Positions 32,340 through 44,387 of a stretch of 64,000 bases of DNA are shown piece by piece. The first letter of the stretch is position 1. Every line of letters begins with the position of its first letter. Location: positions 353,501 through 417,500 of the forward strand of contig JAQFVV010006272.1 in NCBI GenBank assembly GCA_028023455.1, in the 5' to 3' direction. The translations under genes were made by a program, and so were the position numbers. A model generated the notes under the pieces. The model did not search any database and had not been told where the DNA came from. It saw only the letters and a program-made list of their open reading frames with translations. The stretch comes from Epiperipatus broadwayi (Eukaryota; Onychophora; Udeonychophora; Euonychophora; Peripatidae).

Positions 32340-33772
32340 ATTTTACATTCCCCACTCTAAATTTACCCATAATCTGCTCTATCACATTTCCACAACATAA
32401 TCTTTGTCCACTCTATAACCTTTATATCTAAATCCCCCTTATCTTTTTCCAAACCCAGCATAAAAACCAATAATTCACTTTCTGTATAATCACTCTTTTC
32501 ATATTTATTTTTCCACAACTTTATTACATGTACCCTTTCTGTTTTCAAAAATTTACATTCAATTAACAAATGCCTAATATTTTCAATTCCTTCCTTACAT
32601 AATTTAAAAAATAAATCACCCATATTTTTCCATTTACATGTATATTCTTTTGTAGCTAAAGATCCTGTTCGAGCCTTAAACAATAAACTACTTTCCTTAC
32701 TATTATCATATATTAACTCACACCTAATATTATGTTTATTTCTATATATATTTAAACTCTTTTTACTCTCCATACTATTTCTCCATCTTTCTAACTTTCT
32801 AGTCTTTATTAATAAATTTATTCTTTTATCCCATTCCTTACTACTATAACACACAATAATCCTCTTAACACAATCATCCCATCTTTTGTACAAATATACT
32901 GATATAAATTCTTTATCCAAATCTTTTGCATACCGCATTACCTTTCTCACCCTTCTTGTTACCTGCCCTTTACTCATAACCCAATTAAATACTATTTTAG
33001 CTATTCTTTTATTATCCATAAACTGCAATCTACCAAACATTTTCATTTTACTTTTTGCATCTCTCATATGAAAACTTGACCATCCCATTTTTCCTTGAAT
33101 TGCCTCTCTTGCTGTCCATACTTCTGCATCCAATGCATGTCTTCCTACTTCCCTTTGAGCTTTTTCTAAATAATCTAATATCTTTTTACTAACATATAAT
33201 GCATCATTACTATATGTTAACCCTGCTACTGCAACTCCTTTCCATATAATTCTAGCTACATCATATTTATTATATGAAAATACTGTTAATTTCTTTATCA
33301 ATCCCTTTCTTTTCTTTGCTTCATTTATCAATTTTTTCTCCCATTCATCCAAATAATTTTTCTGATTACTTAAAATAATTCCCAAATAACTATATCTATT
33401 CACCACACTTAACTTAATATCTCCCAATGAAAATTCTACATCTTCTCTTTCCTCAGTATTAACCATCATTATATTTGATTTTTCTTCACTAACCCACCCT
33501 TGCACATGTCCTCAACATAACTTCCATATCTTCTCTTTTTTCTGCACACAAAAATATATCATCTGCAAAAAAAAGACCTGACAAAATATATACTCCCTTA
33601 CTACCTATTAACGGTATCTCTCTTCCTAATCTTTCTATTGCTCTTTCCATTTCACTCAAATACAACACAAACAAAATAGGTGACATAGGGCATCCTTGCC
33701 TTAATCCCACACCATTTTTAACTTTAATTGATTCTATATTCTCTAATTGATATAAATAATAATTATTTTCAA
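32340..33772 (-). mobile_element. LINE remnant with FADD-type reverse transcriptase, different family
   Basis: A 5'-truncated minus-strand non-LTR retrotransposon that starts just before the RT block GLRQGCPMSPILFVLYLSEM and ends shortly after the stop at 32363. The catalytic motif is LFFADDIFLCAE, unlike the YMDD of the 20-25-kb family. C-terminal features (SSLLFKARTGSLATKEYTC and ENIRHLLIECKFLKTE) resemble CR1/L2-type elements, where a short cysteine/histidine segment closes the protein. No 3' microsatellite tail is obvious. The 5' break coincides with the foldback at 33770-33914. Confidence 0.8.
32363..33710 (-). pseudogene. LINE reverse transcriptase remnant in two frames
   Basis: The first frame (33710-33489) holds the QGCPMSP and FADD motifs. 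The second (33505-32363, 380 codons) continues with SEEKSNIMMVNTEE, the YSYLGIIL block typical of the RT thumb (Y-L-G motif), and the long C-terminal domain ending WKCDRADYG. One frameshift near 33495 separates them; otherwise the reading frame is well kept, so this copy is younger than the one at 45-48 kb. The endonuclease domain is absent through 5' truncation. Confidence 0.8.
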
Positions 33773-33914
33773 ATATTCAGTAACGCCCTCTGTTTAAAAG
33801 TCTATATTTCAATAATAGCGAAGCATTTCAAAATGATACCCATTTTGATATCATTTTGAGATTCGCTATTATTGAGATATAGATTTTTAAACAGAGGGCG
33901 TTACTGGATATTTG
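33770..33914. mobile_element. Near-perfect foldback, 145 bp
   Basis: Both halves are reverse complements almost to the centre at about 33842. The left arm starts CAAATATTCAGTAACGCCCT, the right arm ends with the complement of CAAATATCCAGTAACGCCCT, and CTGTTTAAAA and TCAATAATAGCGAA are conserved in both. The hairpin would be very stable. It could be a MITE whose insertion cut the neighbouring LINE, or a later palindromic duplication. No clear target duplication was found. Confidence 0.65.
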
Positions 33915-34689
33915 TAATTGTATAATGGTTTAGATGTTTATATATATATATATATATTGTATGAGTATTTGTCTCGTTTTAAAAAAAGAGAATAATGTAA
34001 TTAATCATTATCTAGTGATACAGATACCTTGTCAAGGGCTGTAACAACAATTGTTTGAAAAAATGTAAAAATAACTTGCAGGTTACTACCGGAATAAAAT
34101 TATATATATATGCTTTATTCACTTTCATTTGTACATTTCATTAAGTTAACTGAGGAGTGCAACATTGCTAATGAATTTCATGAATCCCCAAGCTATGATT
34201 TAGTGCTAACAGTATTTCTACAAAAGAGTATAAGTTCAAGCTATACGGCATCATTCTGGGTCTTTAATAACATAACTAGCCACAAGCAATAAATATTCTA
34301 GCCACCTTAGATATTATGGATTATATTACTGTCGTGACATTAATATTATCAGCAATAGCTTTTAAACTGATAATGTCCTTCATTATGCTCATCATAATTT
34401 ACAATTGGATCAGTAAGTCATTACTTGGTTACTTGGAGCCAATTACATTTGTGACCAAGTGTGGCCTGATCATAGTAGTCTAATAGGAGTTGAGTTATGC
34501 CATATATATTCTTACTGTGCTTATCTATAAATGTATAATATTTTTCAATATTATATATATATGTATGTATATATATGCCACATACATTTGTTAACATATA
34601 TATTCACATATCTATAACATAATTTAAGATTATCAATAAAAATAATTAAAACAAAAATAATGCAGTTATAACATTAGTGATGGAATAAT
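33915..34689. other. AT-rich DNA with TA tracts
   Basis: No gene seen. A TA run lies at 33942-33957, and GTATAATGGTTTAGAT at 33927 mirrors ATCTAAACCATTATA at 32230. That could mark the two ends of an older element enclosing the LINE remnant. Confidence 0.4.
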
Positions 34690-34799
34690 CTGATTTAGTA
34701 TGCTCTCACAGCCATTTTGAATTCTAATAACCACCCAAACCCCCTGCTGACACATCCAAGTGATAAATGACATCGATTAATCTACACGTAATTGTGATA

Positions 34800-35036
34800 T
34801 GACCATTCATTACAAAATCGCAATTTACATCAATAATTAAAAAATTAAAACACAAATTTCATACAATTATGCTTGATCTAATCACATGATTAAAACATGC
34901 AAAGTCACAATTTACATCAGTAATTCTAAAATTAAAGTGCAATCATAACTATTTTTTATAAAATCACGATTTACATCAATAATTAAAAAATGAGAGTGCA
35001 AATTTTGACAATTATGCTTGATCATATGGCCAACAA
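34800..35036. repeat. Subterminal repeats in the left arm of the Merlin-type element
   Basis: Three diverged units of about 80-95 bp, each containing ATCnCnATTTACATCAnTAAT followed by an AAATTAAAnnnCAAAT-like segment and, in two, ACAATTATGCTTGATC. Mirror copies lie in the right arm at about 38355-38600. Regularly spaced repeats just inside transposon ends often bind transposase; that role is inferred here only from position. Confidence 0.65.
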
Positions 35037-36429
35037 GTTAAAAAGAGAAAAAACAAGTCAAGATAAATTATTGATAGTAATAATTAATTAACATTTATTA
35101 ACCTTTAAACAACATAAACCCCATAGTTAAAGGACAGTTAGCATTTTAAGTATTTACATACAAGATCAATAAAATCTCTTTCGTTATTCAATCAGTTTTA
35201 CACATTTGCTCTTTATATATACAATATTATCTTTTTCATAAATATTTTAATTAACAAGTGTTTTCTAGTTTAATTATTATTTCATATTTACTTTACCTTT
35301 TAGCAATCCTCTTTTGCCACCTCTACTTAAAATAACACCTATAATTAAACTTTACTTCTCTTTTGTTTTCCTGGAATCATTAAATATGGCTTCCTATTTT
35401 ATACATTATTAAACTTAATAAATCCATATTTTTAACCAAATACAACAAGCACACATACAAAAAAATAATTGTTAATATATGACATAACCATATAAAATAA
35501 AGCAAATTAATTTTACAATTAATAAGATTTTTTGCTTACCAGAAAGTAGGACTGATGTTGCATGCTTGCTTTGCTCCACATAGTTAGAAAAAAAATGGAG
35601 ATGACATGAGGTCCTTATGGACTCTTGAAATCATTATTTTTTTCACAAATATTTTAATATAACATATATTTTCTAGTTTAATTGTTATTTACATTTACTT
35701 TATCTTCAAGCAATCTACTTTTGCTGGTCTCTAATTAAAATAACACTTTTATAATTAAACTTTACTTTTTTTTTATTTTTCTGGAGCATTAAATATAACT
35801 TCATATCTTATACATTATAAAACTTAATAAATCCACATTTTAACCAAATACAACAACCACATGTACAAATAATGTAAAATTGATCATACCAAACTTATAA
35901 TTTTGAAAAACTAAAAGTTTATTAAACTTAATAAATTCATATTTTTAACCAAATAGAACAAGCACATGTACAAAAAATAATTACAAATATATGACATAAC
36001 CATATGAAATAAAGCATATTAATTTTACAATTAATAGAACATTTTTACCAAAAAGAAAGTCTGGTGTTGCATGCTTGCTTTGTTTTATGTAGTTAGAAAA
36101 AAGAAATGGAGATAAGTAAAAATAGCATTGTTTACATTTCATCTCTTGATGTGTATCAGATTTACACTTGATCATGTGGGGTTCTTACAGGCTCTTGAAA
36201 TTAATACAAATCTATATCTGTTCACATGCAAGTGATTTTTACCATCAACAAATTATCATAGAAACATGTTTAAAGAAAATAATTACAGATTTTATTATTT
36301 CAAAATACAAGGTACTGAAGTAGTTTGAATTATCAAGGAGAATTTTGCTAGAGTAGATCCACATTGAGATATGTACACCAACAAATTAAATCCAAATGGG
36401 ATGTAGTACATCCAGTGATGTGCCTATCA

Positions 36430-37260
36430 TCTTTTTCAGTATTTTAGCTTTGACTCCAACTTATGGTCTCTTAATTGACTGGGTATGAGCACCCATCATC
36501 AGATTTATATAGTTTTGCTGTTGATTGATTGGTGAAATGTTGAAACCCCCTGTCATTGAGGTCTGCATAGGATGGTCACTTATCTGAGTGAATGACAGAG
36601 CCAGCCATGTATTCCTTTTCATTAATGGGAACCAACATATCTTTATTTTGATGTAGCACTGAAAAATAGTGATAATCTGAAATTTTTCTTAATCCAAACT
36701 CCCAGGATCCATCAATTCAGACTCTGTGGTTCTTTTTATTAATTAGGATTACTGTTTTATCCTTAATCATGGATGATCACCACTTAGCAGACTTCATCTA
36801 TTATATTTATGTCATCCAGCAAACTTTTCTTCATCTATTTGAATAGGTTCTTGTTTTGTCCCTATCAACACTCCCCTTGCCTTAACAGATACAACTTGGT
36901 AACAGACTTCTTTACAAAAATTAAATCAGTTGACCACCATTGCTAAAGATTTGTGTGGTCATCTTCACCACTATTCTGGTTGGCAAATCCAGGATGAAGA
37001 AAAAAACCAGTTCCATAATTTTGCATAAGCTCAATTGACTTGCATCATGGCTGCTAGCATCCGTGTAGTGGAAAATTAATTTCCTGCATGAATAGAGCAA
37101 GTAGTATAGCACCTGGAGTGATGCATAGTGGGGACCCACTCACCCTTGTGTTTTATTTTACCATGCTGTCACCACACTTTGTGCCTAACTTCTTACTGTC
37201 TTCATCACTGAGAAAATCATGTTATTTTAAAAAATTAACTGCTTGGTTCTTGCTAGCGAT
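36430..37260 (-). pseudogene. Merlin/ISXO2-like DDE transposase, decayed
   Basis: Broken minus-strand frames give, in the expected order, FCKEVCYQVVSVKARGV, EPIQIDEEKFAG then HKYNR (matching the ID-E-x-KF-G..KYNRGR block with the first catalytic Asp), GSVIHSDK then PSYADLNDRGFQHFTNQS (matching IHSDxWxxY...H.TVNHS with the second catalytic Asp; the Trp codon is now TGA), and MMGAHTQSIKR (matching the TGAHTQxIE block with the third acidic position). Several stops and at least two frame changes lie between them. The order and spacing fit the ISXO2-like domain used by Merlin transposons and bacterial IS1016/IS1595 relatives. It would have cut the element's inverted repeats; it is dead now. Confidence 0.72.
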
Positions 37261-38710
37261 ATTAAAGTAAAACGATTTTAAAAACATGATATTTAAACGT
37301 CTTTTATAAAAAAGAAATTTGGCTATTCAAGACCAAAGATTTTGGATCAAAATTTGTCTTTTATAGACATTTTCAAATCCTATGATCACACATGAACAAT
37401 GCTAAATTTTTTATTATCTTCAGTTAAATATTATCTGCATACTTTTGTCATAACAACATATGAGAAATGAAGCATACAGCTGTACCAATGCTAATTTTTT
37501 ATTATCTCCATTTTTTATCAACTGCATCCTTTTGTTCTTAATGACCTGTGAGAAATGAAGCACACAGCTGTACTCATTTTGGTAAGAGAAAAATCTGATT
37601 ATTAATTTTTTATTAATTGTAATATTAATATTCTTTACTTTAGACAATTATGTTTTTGACTAATATTAAAATAACATGCAATCTATTATTAATTGTACAA
37701 TTAATATGCTTTGGCAGTTTGTTGATGTTAAAAGTCACTTGGATGTAAATATAGATTTATATCAATTTCAAGAGCCTGTAAGGATATCATGTGATGAAGT
37801 TTAGATCTGATGACCACATCAAGGGATGAAATATGAACAATGCTATTTTTACTTATCTTCATTTTTTTAACTACAAGAAACAATGCAAGCATGCGTTATC
37901 AGAGTTTCTTTCTTGTAAGAAAAAATCCTATTAATTGTACAGACTTATTAAGTTTAGTAATGTATAAGATAAAAAGCCATAATGTCTGCAAAAAAACAAT
38001 ACAATTAAAGTTTAATTGTAGAAGTGTTATTTTAAGTATAGATCAGCAAAAATATATTGCTAAAAGATAAAGTAAATGTGAAATGATAATTAAACTAGCA
38101 TAATGTATGTTACATTAAAATATTTGTGAAAAAGATAACATTGTATATATAAAGAGCAAATGTGTAAACTGCTTAAATGAAATGATAATGAAGGAGATTT
38201 TAGTGATCCTGTGTCTTAATACTTAAAATGTTAATTGTCTTTTATATGGTTTATGTTATTTAAAGGTTAATAAATGTTAATTAATTATTACTATTGTCAA
38301 TTTTTGACTTGTTTTTTCTTTCTTTTAACTTATTGGTATTCATATAAATTCATTTTAGAATAAGCATAATTGTATGAACTTTGCATTGTAATTTTTTAAT
38401 TATTGGTGTAAATTGTGATTTTGTAATAAATATTCATGATTGCATAGTTTTATGAAATTGGTACTTTAATTTTAGAATTATTGATGAAAATTGTGATTTT
38501 GTAAGTTTTAGTCATATGATTAGATTAAGCATAATTGTATGAAATTTGTGTTTTAATTTGTTAATTATTGGTGCAAAGTGCGATTTTGTAACAAATAGTC
38601 ATATCATGACCACATATAGATTAAACAATGTCATTTATCACTTAAATGTGTCTGCTGGGGTTTTGGTGCTTCGTAGAATTTAAAATGGCCATTAGCACAT
38701 ACTAAATCAG

Positions 38711-41700
38711 GGCCAAATTTTGCATATATTTATTCCCATTCCTCAAGAAAATAATGATAAAACTAATAGTTTTTTTTTTTTCAAATTTTATTTTTTAATT
38801 CTATCAGTCCTTGTTTCATTATTACACAATAACTTTTTTTCTTGAGCAAAAAGCCAACTTCAAATTTTTTTTTATTCATTAAAGTAATAATTTTTATTTA
38901 AACTTTAAAGATTCAACTTCTCTCACTCTTATTTGAAAGAATCTAGTGAAAATTTTGATCATGTTTGCTACATTTTATTTTTACAATTAAACCTTTATTC
39001 TGTATTATATTTTGATAATCTATATTATTTATTAAAAATATAAGTCTAACTGAAGGACATTCTAAAAGATAACATTTGAACTTTGCAAAATAAAATAATA
39101 AACTGAATACTAATAATGAGAATGAGTATTTTTGTATTGGATTGTGACTTTGTCTAGAAATAAAAATTATTGAATGATATAATTCTTATTTGAATTCCAT
39201 TTCTGAAATGGAAGCAAATTTTAGTTGGGACATCATAAAAGAATTAAAATATGTTTTAAAATTTAAAATTTCACAAAAAAAGAAATTCATTAGTATTTAT
39301 GAAAAAAAAATTTTTAAATCAATAAAAACAATTTCTGCTGTATTGGAACCATGATTTTTATTACTTATCTTTTTAAAAACAAACATTTTTAAATAAAATC
39401 TAATTATAATCATGTATTTTTTTTTTTTTGGTTTAAAATAAATATTTTACAAATATGTTGCACGAATAAGCTTAAATATATTAAAAATTACAAATTACTT
39501 TTGGAAATACTAAAACTAAAGCATGCTCAGAAAATCCTGAGGCCAAATAATCTCCCAATCAGTGTTGCTATCAGTTCCCTTGCTTTTTTGGCTTTCTTTT
39601 AGCTTGGAAATTTGCATGAGGTCCATATGAAATTAACAACAGATTTTTTTAAAACTAATAATTTTAGTTCCAATTTCTACCACATAAAAAAATGAAAACT
39701 GGCAAATTATATTATATAAGTGCCAACCAGTGAGAAAAAGCTGAAGTGGTGACAATAACCTAAATAATGTCCCAAAACATCTCAAATTAACGCCACAGTA
39801 GTGATTGGACAGAACAAATTTAAAAAAAACCTTAGGAACATTTTTAGGCTTTGTGGAATTGCCATAATCACTAGATTTATGTTTTGAAACCACTTCCAAT
39901 GATATTTTAATTTATTTTACACAAATAGAAATAATGCATTCACCCATTAACCTAATTTAGTTTATTATGACTAAAAGATGATCCACAATTCAGAAATTGG
40001 GGGTTTTGCATAATGCTTATAAGGTACTGAAAAAAGTGATTACTGCCTACCAAAAGTAATATACAGTGTGTATGAAAAATTCACATTTTTCTAATGTATT
40101 GATTTTAATGTTTTTATTTTCTGCTTGTTTATTTTTTTGTCAGCATATAAGTGAAGTAGTAGATACTGAAATAGCAGATGTGGCAACTTTACTGTATATG
40201 AAATACAATGTCAAACAATTTTACTAACTTATTTTTAATTTACATTTAGCAGAGATAAACTTTTCTTTTAACTGCTTCTGTAAACTTGGGTAATCAATTC
40301 TGACTGGAAGGTAGCAAATAATTTGATTTTGACTTCTGACATTGTTTTCAATTAGCTTTAACTAAAGTTATATAAGGAAGTATTGATCTAATATTAATTT
40401 TATATTGACATAGAATCAAGTTGGTTTAAATTCAAATTTTAGAGTATTTCAATAATTTATATATTACTTTAATGAAAATAAAATAAAGCTTGTACATGAT
40501 GGTAGTAAAAAATGTATGACACCATATACCCCCATCATAGAATACCAGTCACAAAATTTAGTCTGATGATTTATTGGGCACTACCATCTAATATATATTC
40601 TTGCTGGACATTTTATAGAGAAATTTAAAGTGAAATGAAAAGATTTTCACTGACAATTTCTGACTAAATGCAAGTTTTTATGCTTTGTTATAATATTAAA
40701 CTTTATTTAAATATGAAATTAAACAACAGAATATTTCCATTTAACTGAAAAATGTTTTATTTAGTGATTATCATATTATACTAAAAATATTAAGTAAAAA
40801 ATGTATTTATATACTACAAATAACCTCTATATTCAATGCACTTATTCTCAAATATTTTCGTCATTGTAGTTAATGATAAACCCATGTGCTACATTACAAC
40901 ATACTATGAAACATTAATAACAAATGAAATAATATACGTATTTGAAAAAAAGACAGTAAAATAATAAATCAAGAGATAGAGAACAATAAATGATGGAGTT
41001 TATATTGAATGCACACTGACTTTTTTTGTAATTTAATATATTTTCACACTGAATTTCCGAAGCTGTAGATAATAAATCTACAGAAAAAGAACTTTTGATC
41101 AATCCAGTAGAAAAAACATGCATTTTAAAAAATAAAAGGTTCTTAAAATTTATTATGTATTTTTTAATAATAAGATGATAAATGAATTTGTTTAAAATGG
41201 CAAGATACTGGCAGGTAGAATGGATGATGATAGAGTAATATGGTTTGGCTATGGACCCTTTTGCTACGTTATTTTACTGTCTTAAAAAAGACATCTCAAT
41301 ATTTATATTAAAATACATTGAACCATTAGCCATCAACTTTTTAATTTCAAATATTTATCATGTGATAAACACTCTTGAATACAAAGAATTCTTGTTAATT
41401 TTAAATTGAAAACTTTTTAATAAATAGGAAAATTTGTTACAAATATATAAATATTACAAAAAAATCTTAACTTCAGGATATAAATATTTCATATACATTC
41501 ATAAATAAAAGCTTTGCAATCTTTTAAAGATACAGAAAAACTACTAAAGTTTAAATAATTAAACTGATGGAGATTGATTTATTATATTTTTAAAAGTACA
41601 GATTTGGTAAATAGTAATGCAGTTTTAAAATAAAAGCCTAAGAGATTTAAAACATTAAACAGTAAAATGATTTTATTCTAAAGATTGATTGTTCTATATT

Positions 41701-43404
41701 ATTTAATTATTTAATTCCAAAGTAATGGAAAAAAAGAATATTAATAACAAAGAAGATATTCCTAGGGCTCGTATAGTTTTCTAACAATGAATTTACAATA
41801 TTCAAATACATTTTCTCTCGTTTCACATAAAATGCTAATAAAAACCTTACTCATTGCGACATTTTTTTTTAAATAAGGTTTCAGAAACATCCAAAAGTAT
41901 GCCAAAAGTAATTAAAATAATTAATAGTGTTATTATAATCTTGCTCTCTAGCTCGGATATTCCCCAAAAGATTGTCATAATTTTTCAGGATCAAATTGTT
42001 CTATTTATTCTACTCCAGAGCCATCTGTTGTAGGTCCTAATAATAAATGAGTACTGGACAGTAATGCTTCCAGTAAGTATGATTCAATAAAATATGCAGA
42101 TTCTGGTCTTGTATCAAAGCGTTATAATTATACAAACAAATTGACCTGAGTTCGAAACCATATGATGTTTGAACTCTGTGACATTATATTAAATACTATA
42201 AAAATAATCCATAATCCATGTGGCTGCTAAATGGATGGATATATTTCATTTTCAATAGATAAAAACATGTTTAAAAGGTTAAAGGCACAACTATACAATA
42301 TGTACTGACTACTTAAATTCATAATACATGCCTGCAATTTAGTAAATAGAGTGAATGCAGATGTTGAATGCAAGTTGGCAAAATCACGTGATAGTTTCTA
42401 TGTGTAACTTAATAACCGAAGTTGCAAAAATATAAAAATGACAGCTACTATGCGATCTATTGAAAACCTTAGCGCGTTTGATCAGTCCCTTAAATATTAT
42501 AAATGCAGAAAATACAATTTTTAACAGAATCACTGCAATCTAATGTTCTTCTTAAATCAAGACCAATAGACAGAAACCAATCTGAAAATTGCAAACAATA
42601 TATAAATAATGAAGATAATATAAATGATAATCACTAAATTAATTAGCGACAATTATAAATTAACTACAACATTAAAATGTTTACTTTTTTATTACGTTAT
42701 TGATTTTCTGCTTCATTGTACAGATTTATTTGTGATAAATAAAATTAGCTGTTTCTCACCTCTAGCATTATTGGCGGCTTCCCGTGTTGTGCTAATAAAG
42801 ACATATTATAATAATAGTTAACGTAATATTTTTTCTCTGCTTGATGTGAAAGATTTTCTAATAAATTTTGTTAACAATTAAATAATCTGTTCATGATTTT
42901 GATTTATAATTGAAATAACAAATCAATAAAGCTACCTTAGGATAGATTTTTAGTTAAAAAAGTAATGCAATGTTGATTTCCAAATGAGTTTTAGAATAGC
43001 AGATAAAATTAGTTAATTAGAAAAAACATACTTTTTAATATTTTAATAGGAATATAAAGCTGTGATTAATTGAATGTTATATACATGTGTTGCGTGAGTG
43101 TATAAAGTAATAATCTTAAATTTCCAACAGGTCCCACTAGTGATGTCACATTCTTTAAGTTAACTAAGTGCTATTTAGAGATTTTTTTTTCTTTACAAAT
43201 CAATTAAAAAAAAAGAATACTCAATTACTATTTGATATTAATAGTTGTCTATACTCTGACAGAGCTGTCACATGTGGGTGCGCAGATTGTGGAGAGCACA
43301 AAGGCACTTCATCACAGGGGCACCAAGACATTAAGATAATTAATAAAATTTATATATAACTGAAAATGTGTGTATTTTTCTATCAGTTCATATATCCCAA
43401 GTAT
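38711..43404. other. Long AT-rich stretch, no gene recognised
   Basis: About 4.7 kb of AT-rich DNA with homopolymers. A minus-strand frame at 39633-39899 begins MEVVSKHKSSDYGNSTKPKN, slightly reminiscent of the basic N-termini of pogo/Tigger-type transposases, but nothing beyond that supports it. No inverted repeat or SINE was detected. Confidence 0.45.
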
Positions 43405-43800
43405 AAATATTTTTTATTAAATATGAGAAGAATACTTTCTTACTTATTGTGACAATTGCCGGAGTCTCGAATTTCGAGACTTGCAATATACTATGTATAT
43501 ACTCTTATCATTATGCTAAACTGTAAACACTGATGCCATTTTATCATGATAATTAATAAAAGTTATATGTAAATGTTTAAATTTATGAATTACTTTATTG
43601 TTAACAATATGTTTTTATTGAGAATATCTTTTTATTTAAATATAAGATGAATACTTTTTATATAGACTTGTGATAATTGCTCAAACCTTGAAATATACTT
43701 CATATATACTCTATCATTGCCAAAACTGGCACAGGCTGATGCTTTTTTGTCATAATAAGTAATACAATTCTTATGTAAATAAAAATGTTTAGATTTCCCA
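43405..43800. repeat. Diverged tandem duplication, about 225-bp unit
   Basis: Copy 1 (about 43405-43590) and copy 2 (about 43630-43800) share TTTTATT.AAATAT.AGA.GAATACTTT, TTGTGA.AATTGC, ATATACT..ATATATACTCT, CATTATGC- or CATTGCC-AAACTG, TGATGC.TTTT, TAATAAAA.TTATATGTAAAT and a trailing AAATGTTTA.AT. The first copy holds a short palindrome GTCTCGAATTTCGAGAC. Non-coding. Confidence 0.6.
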
Positions 43801-43959
43801 AACACTTTTATTCAAATATCCTAATTTATATAAAAAGTAACACATTACTATTAATAATTTATTTAAAAATAAAATTTATTTTAAAAATATTACTTCATAA
43901 TTATAGTAATTTTGCATGTGAGAAAATTATGTTTATCAAACATATTTTGCAGAGTTTAT

Positions 43960-44032
43960 GTAAATCGGAACAGTTTAGCTTACATCTGTTCCTGGAATGT
44001 GAGATCCGTGGATCGATTCCAGTAAGTGGCTT
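43960..44032 (+). other. Possible degenerate tRNA-like segment
   Basis: TAGCTTACATCTG followed 33 bases later by GGATCGATTCC, a perfect match to a pol III box B. The first part is a weak box A. No cloverleaf closes, and no 3' tail like that of the nearby SINEs follows. It could be an old SINE head or chance. Confidence 0.25.
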
Positions 44033-44128
44033 ATACTATGTTTGTTATTAATGATATTTTTTCTATCATTTTTTTTAATTATACTGTATTTTCACATACT
44101 TTAGTAAACAGCTTTTTTTACACAACAA

Positions 44129-44387
44129 AATATTTAATTCTTGTCAAGAGTTGTTAGCTGAAAGGTCAGCACAGCGCCTTGCAAGCAAGTAGTTGGTTGC
44201 AGACAGTTGTGGGTTCACCTCTCAGCAGATGCTATGACATAAGAAAAAAAAATATTTAATCCTTGTCAAGAGTTGTTAGCTTAGAGGTCAGCACAGCCGC
44301 CTTGCAAGCGAGTAGTTGGTTGCAGACGGTTGTGGGTTCACCTCTCAGCAGATGCTATGACATAAGGAAAAAAAATATTTAATTCTT
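44129..44387 (+). mobile_element. tRNA-derived SINE, tandem dimer with three target-site copies
   Basis: Two SINE copies (44143-44250 and 44265-44373) alternate with three copies of AATATTTAATTCTT (44129-44142, 44251-44264 with one change, and 44374-44387). Each SINE has a pol III box A (TTAGCTTAGAGG in copy 2; TTAGCTGAAAGG in copy 1), an intervening GCCTTGCAAGCnAGTAGTTG, a box B (GGGTTCACCTC), and a 3' end CAGCAGATGCTATGACATAAG with an A-run. The 14-bp flanking repeats are the target duplication. The arrangement suggests either a second insertion at the same site or duplication by unequal exchange between target copies. The SINEs would depend on a partner LINE. Confidence 0.85.

Larger units (their letters stand above)
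34690..38710. mobile_element. Merlin-type DNA transposon with 1-1.5-kb terminal inverted repeats
   Basis: The outer ends read CTGATTTAGTATG and its complement CATACTAAATCAG. From there the left arm (about 34690-36252) and right arm (about 37720-38710) are reverse complements, with landmarks CAAACCCCCTGCTGACACAT, ATAATTGTATGAAATTTGTG, TTAACATTTATTAACCTTTAAA and TACAGGCTCTTGAAATT. The left arm is longer because about 400 bp is tandemly duplicated within it (about 35230-35635 and 35636-36190). Outer parts of both arms hold three subterminal repeats around TCACAATTTACATCAATAAT. The 1.5-kb centre contains a decayed ISXO2/Merlin transposase. Known Merlin elements usually have much shorter inverted repeats. 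The flanks show no clean 8-9-bp duplication (GGAATAAT against GGCCAAAT), so the exact ends are uncertain. Confidence 0.75.

Noticed and set aside
39633-39899. Possible pogo/Tigger-like transposase start
   Set aside because: Only the first 20 residues vaguely resemble one, the rest does not, and no inverted repeats or TA duplications were found around it.
43261-43330. GC-richer segment possibly a SINE or exon
   Set aside because: No box A/B pair, splice pattern or poly-A tail could be read; only the composition is unusual.
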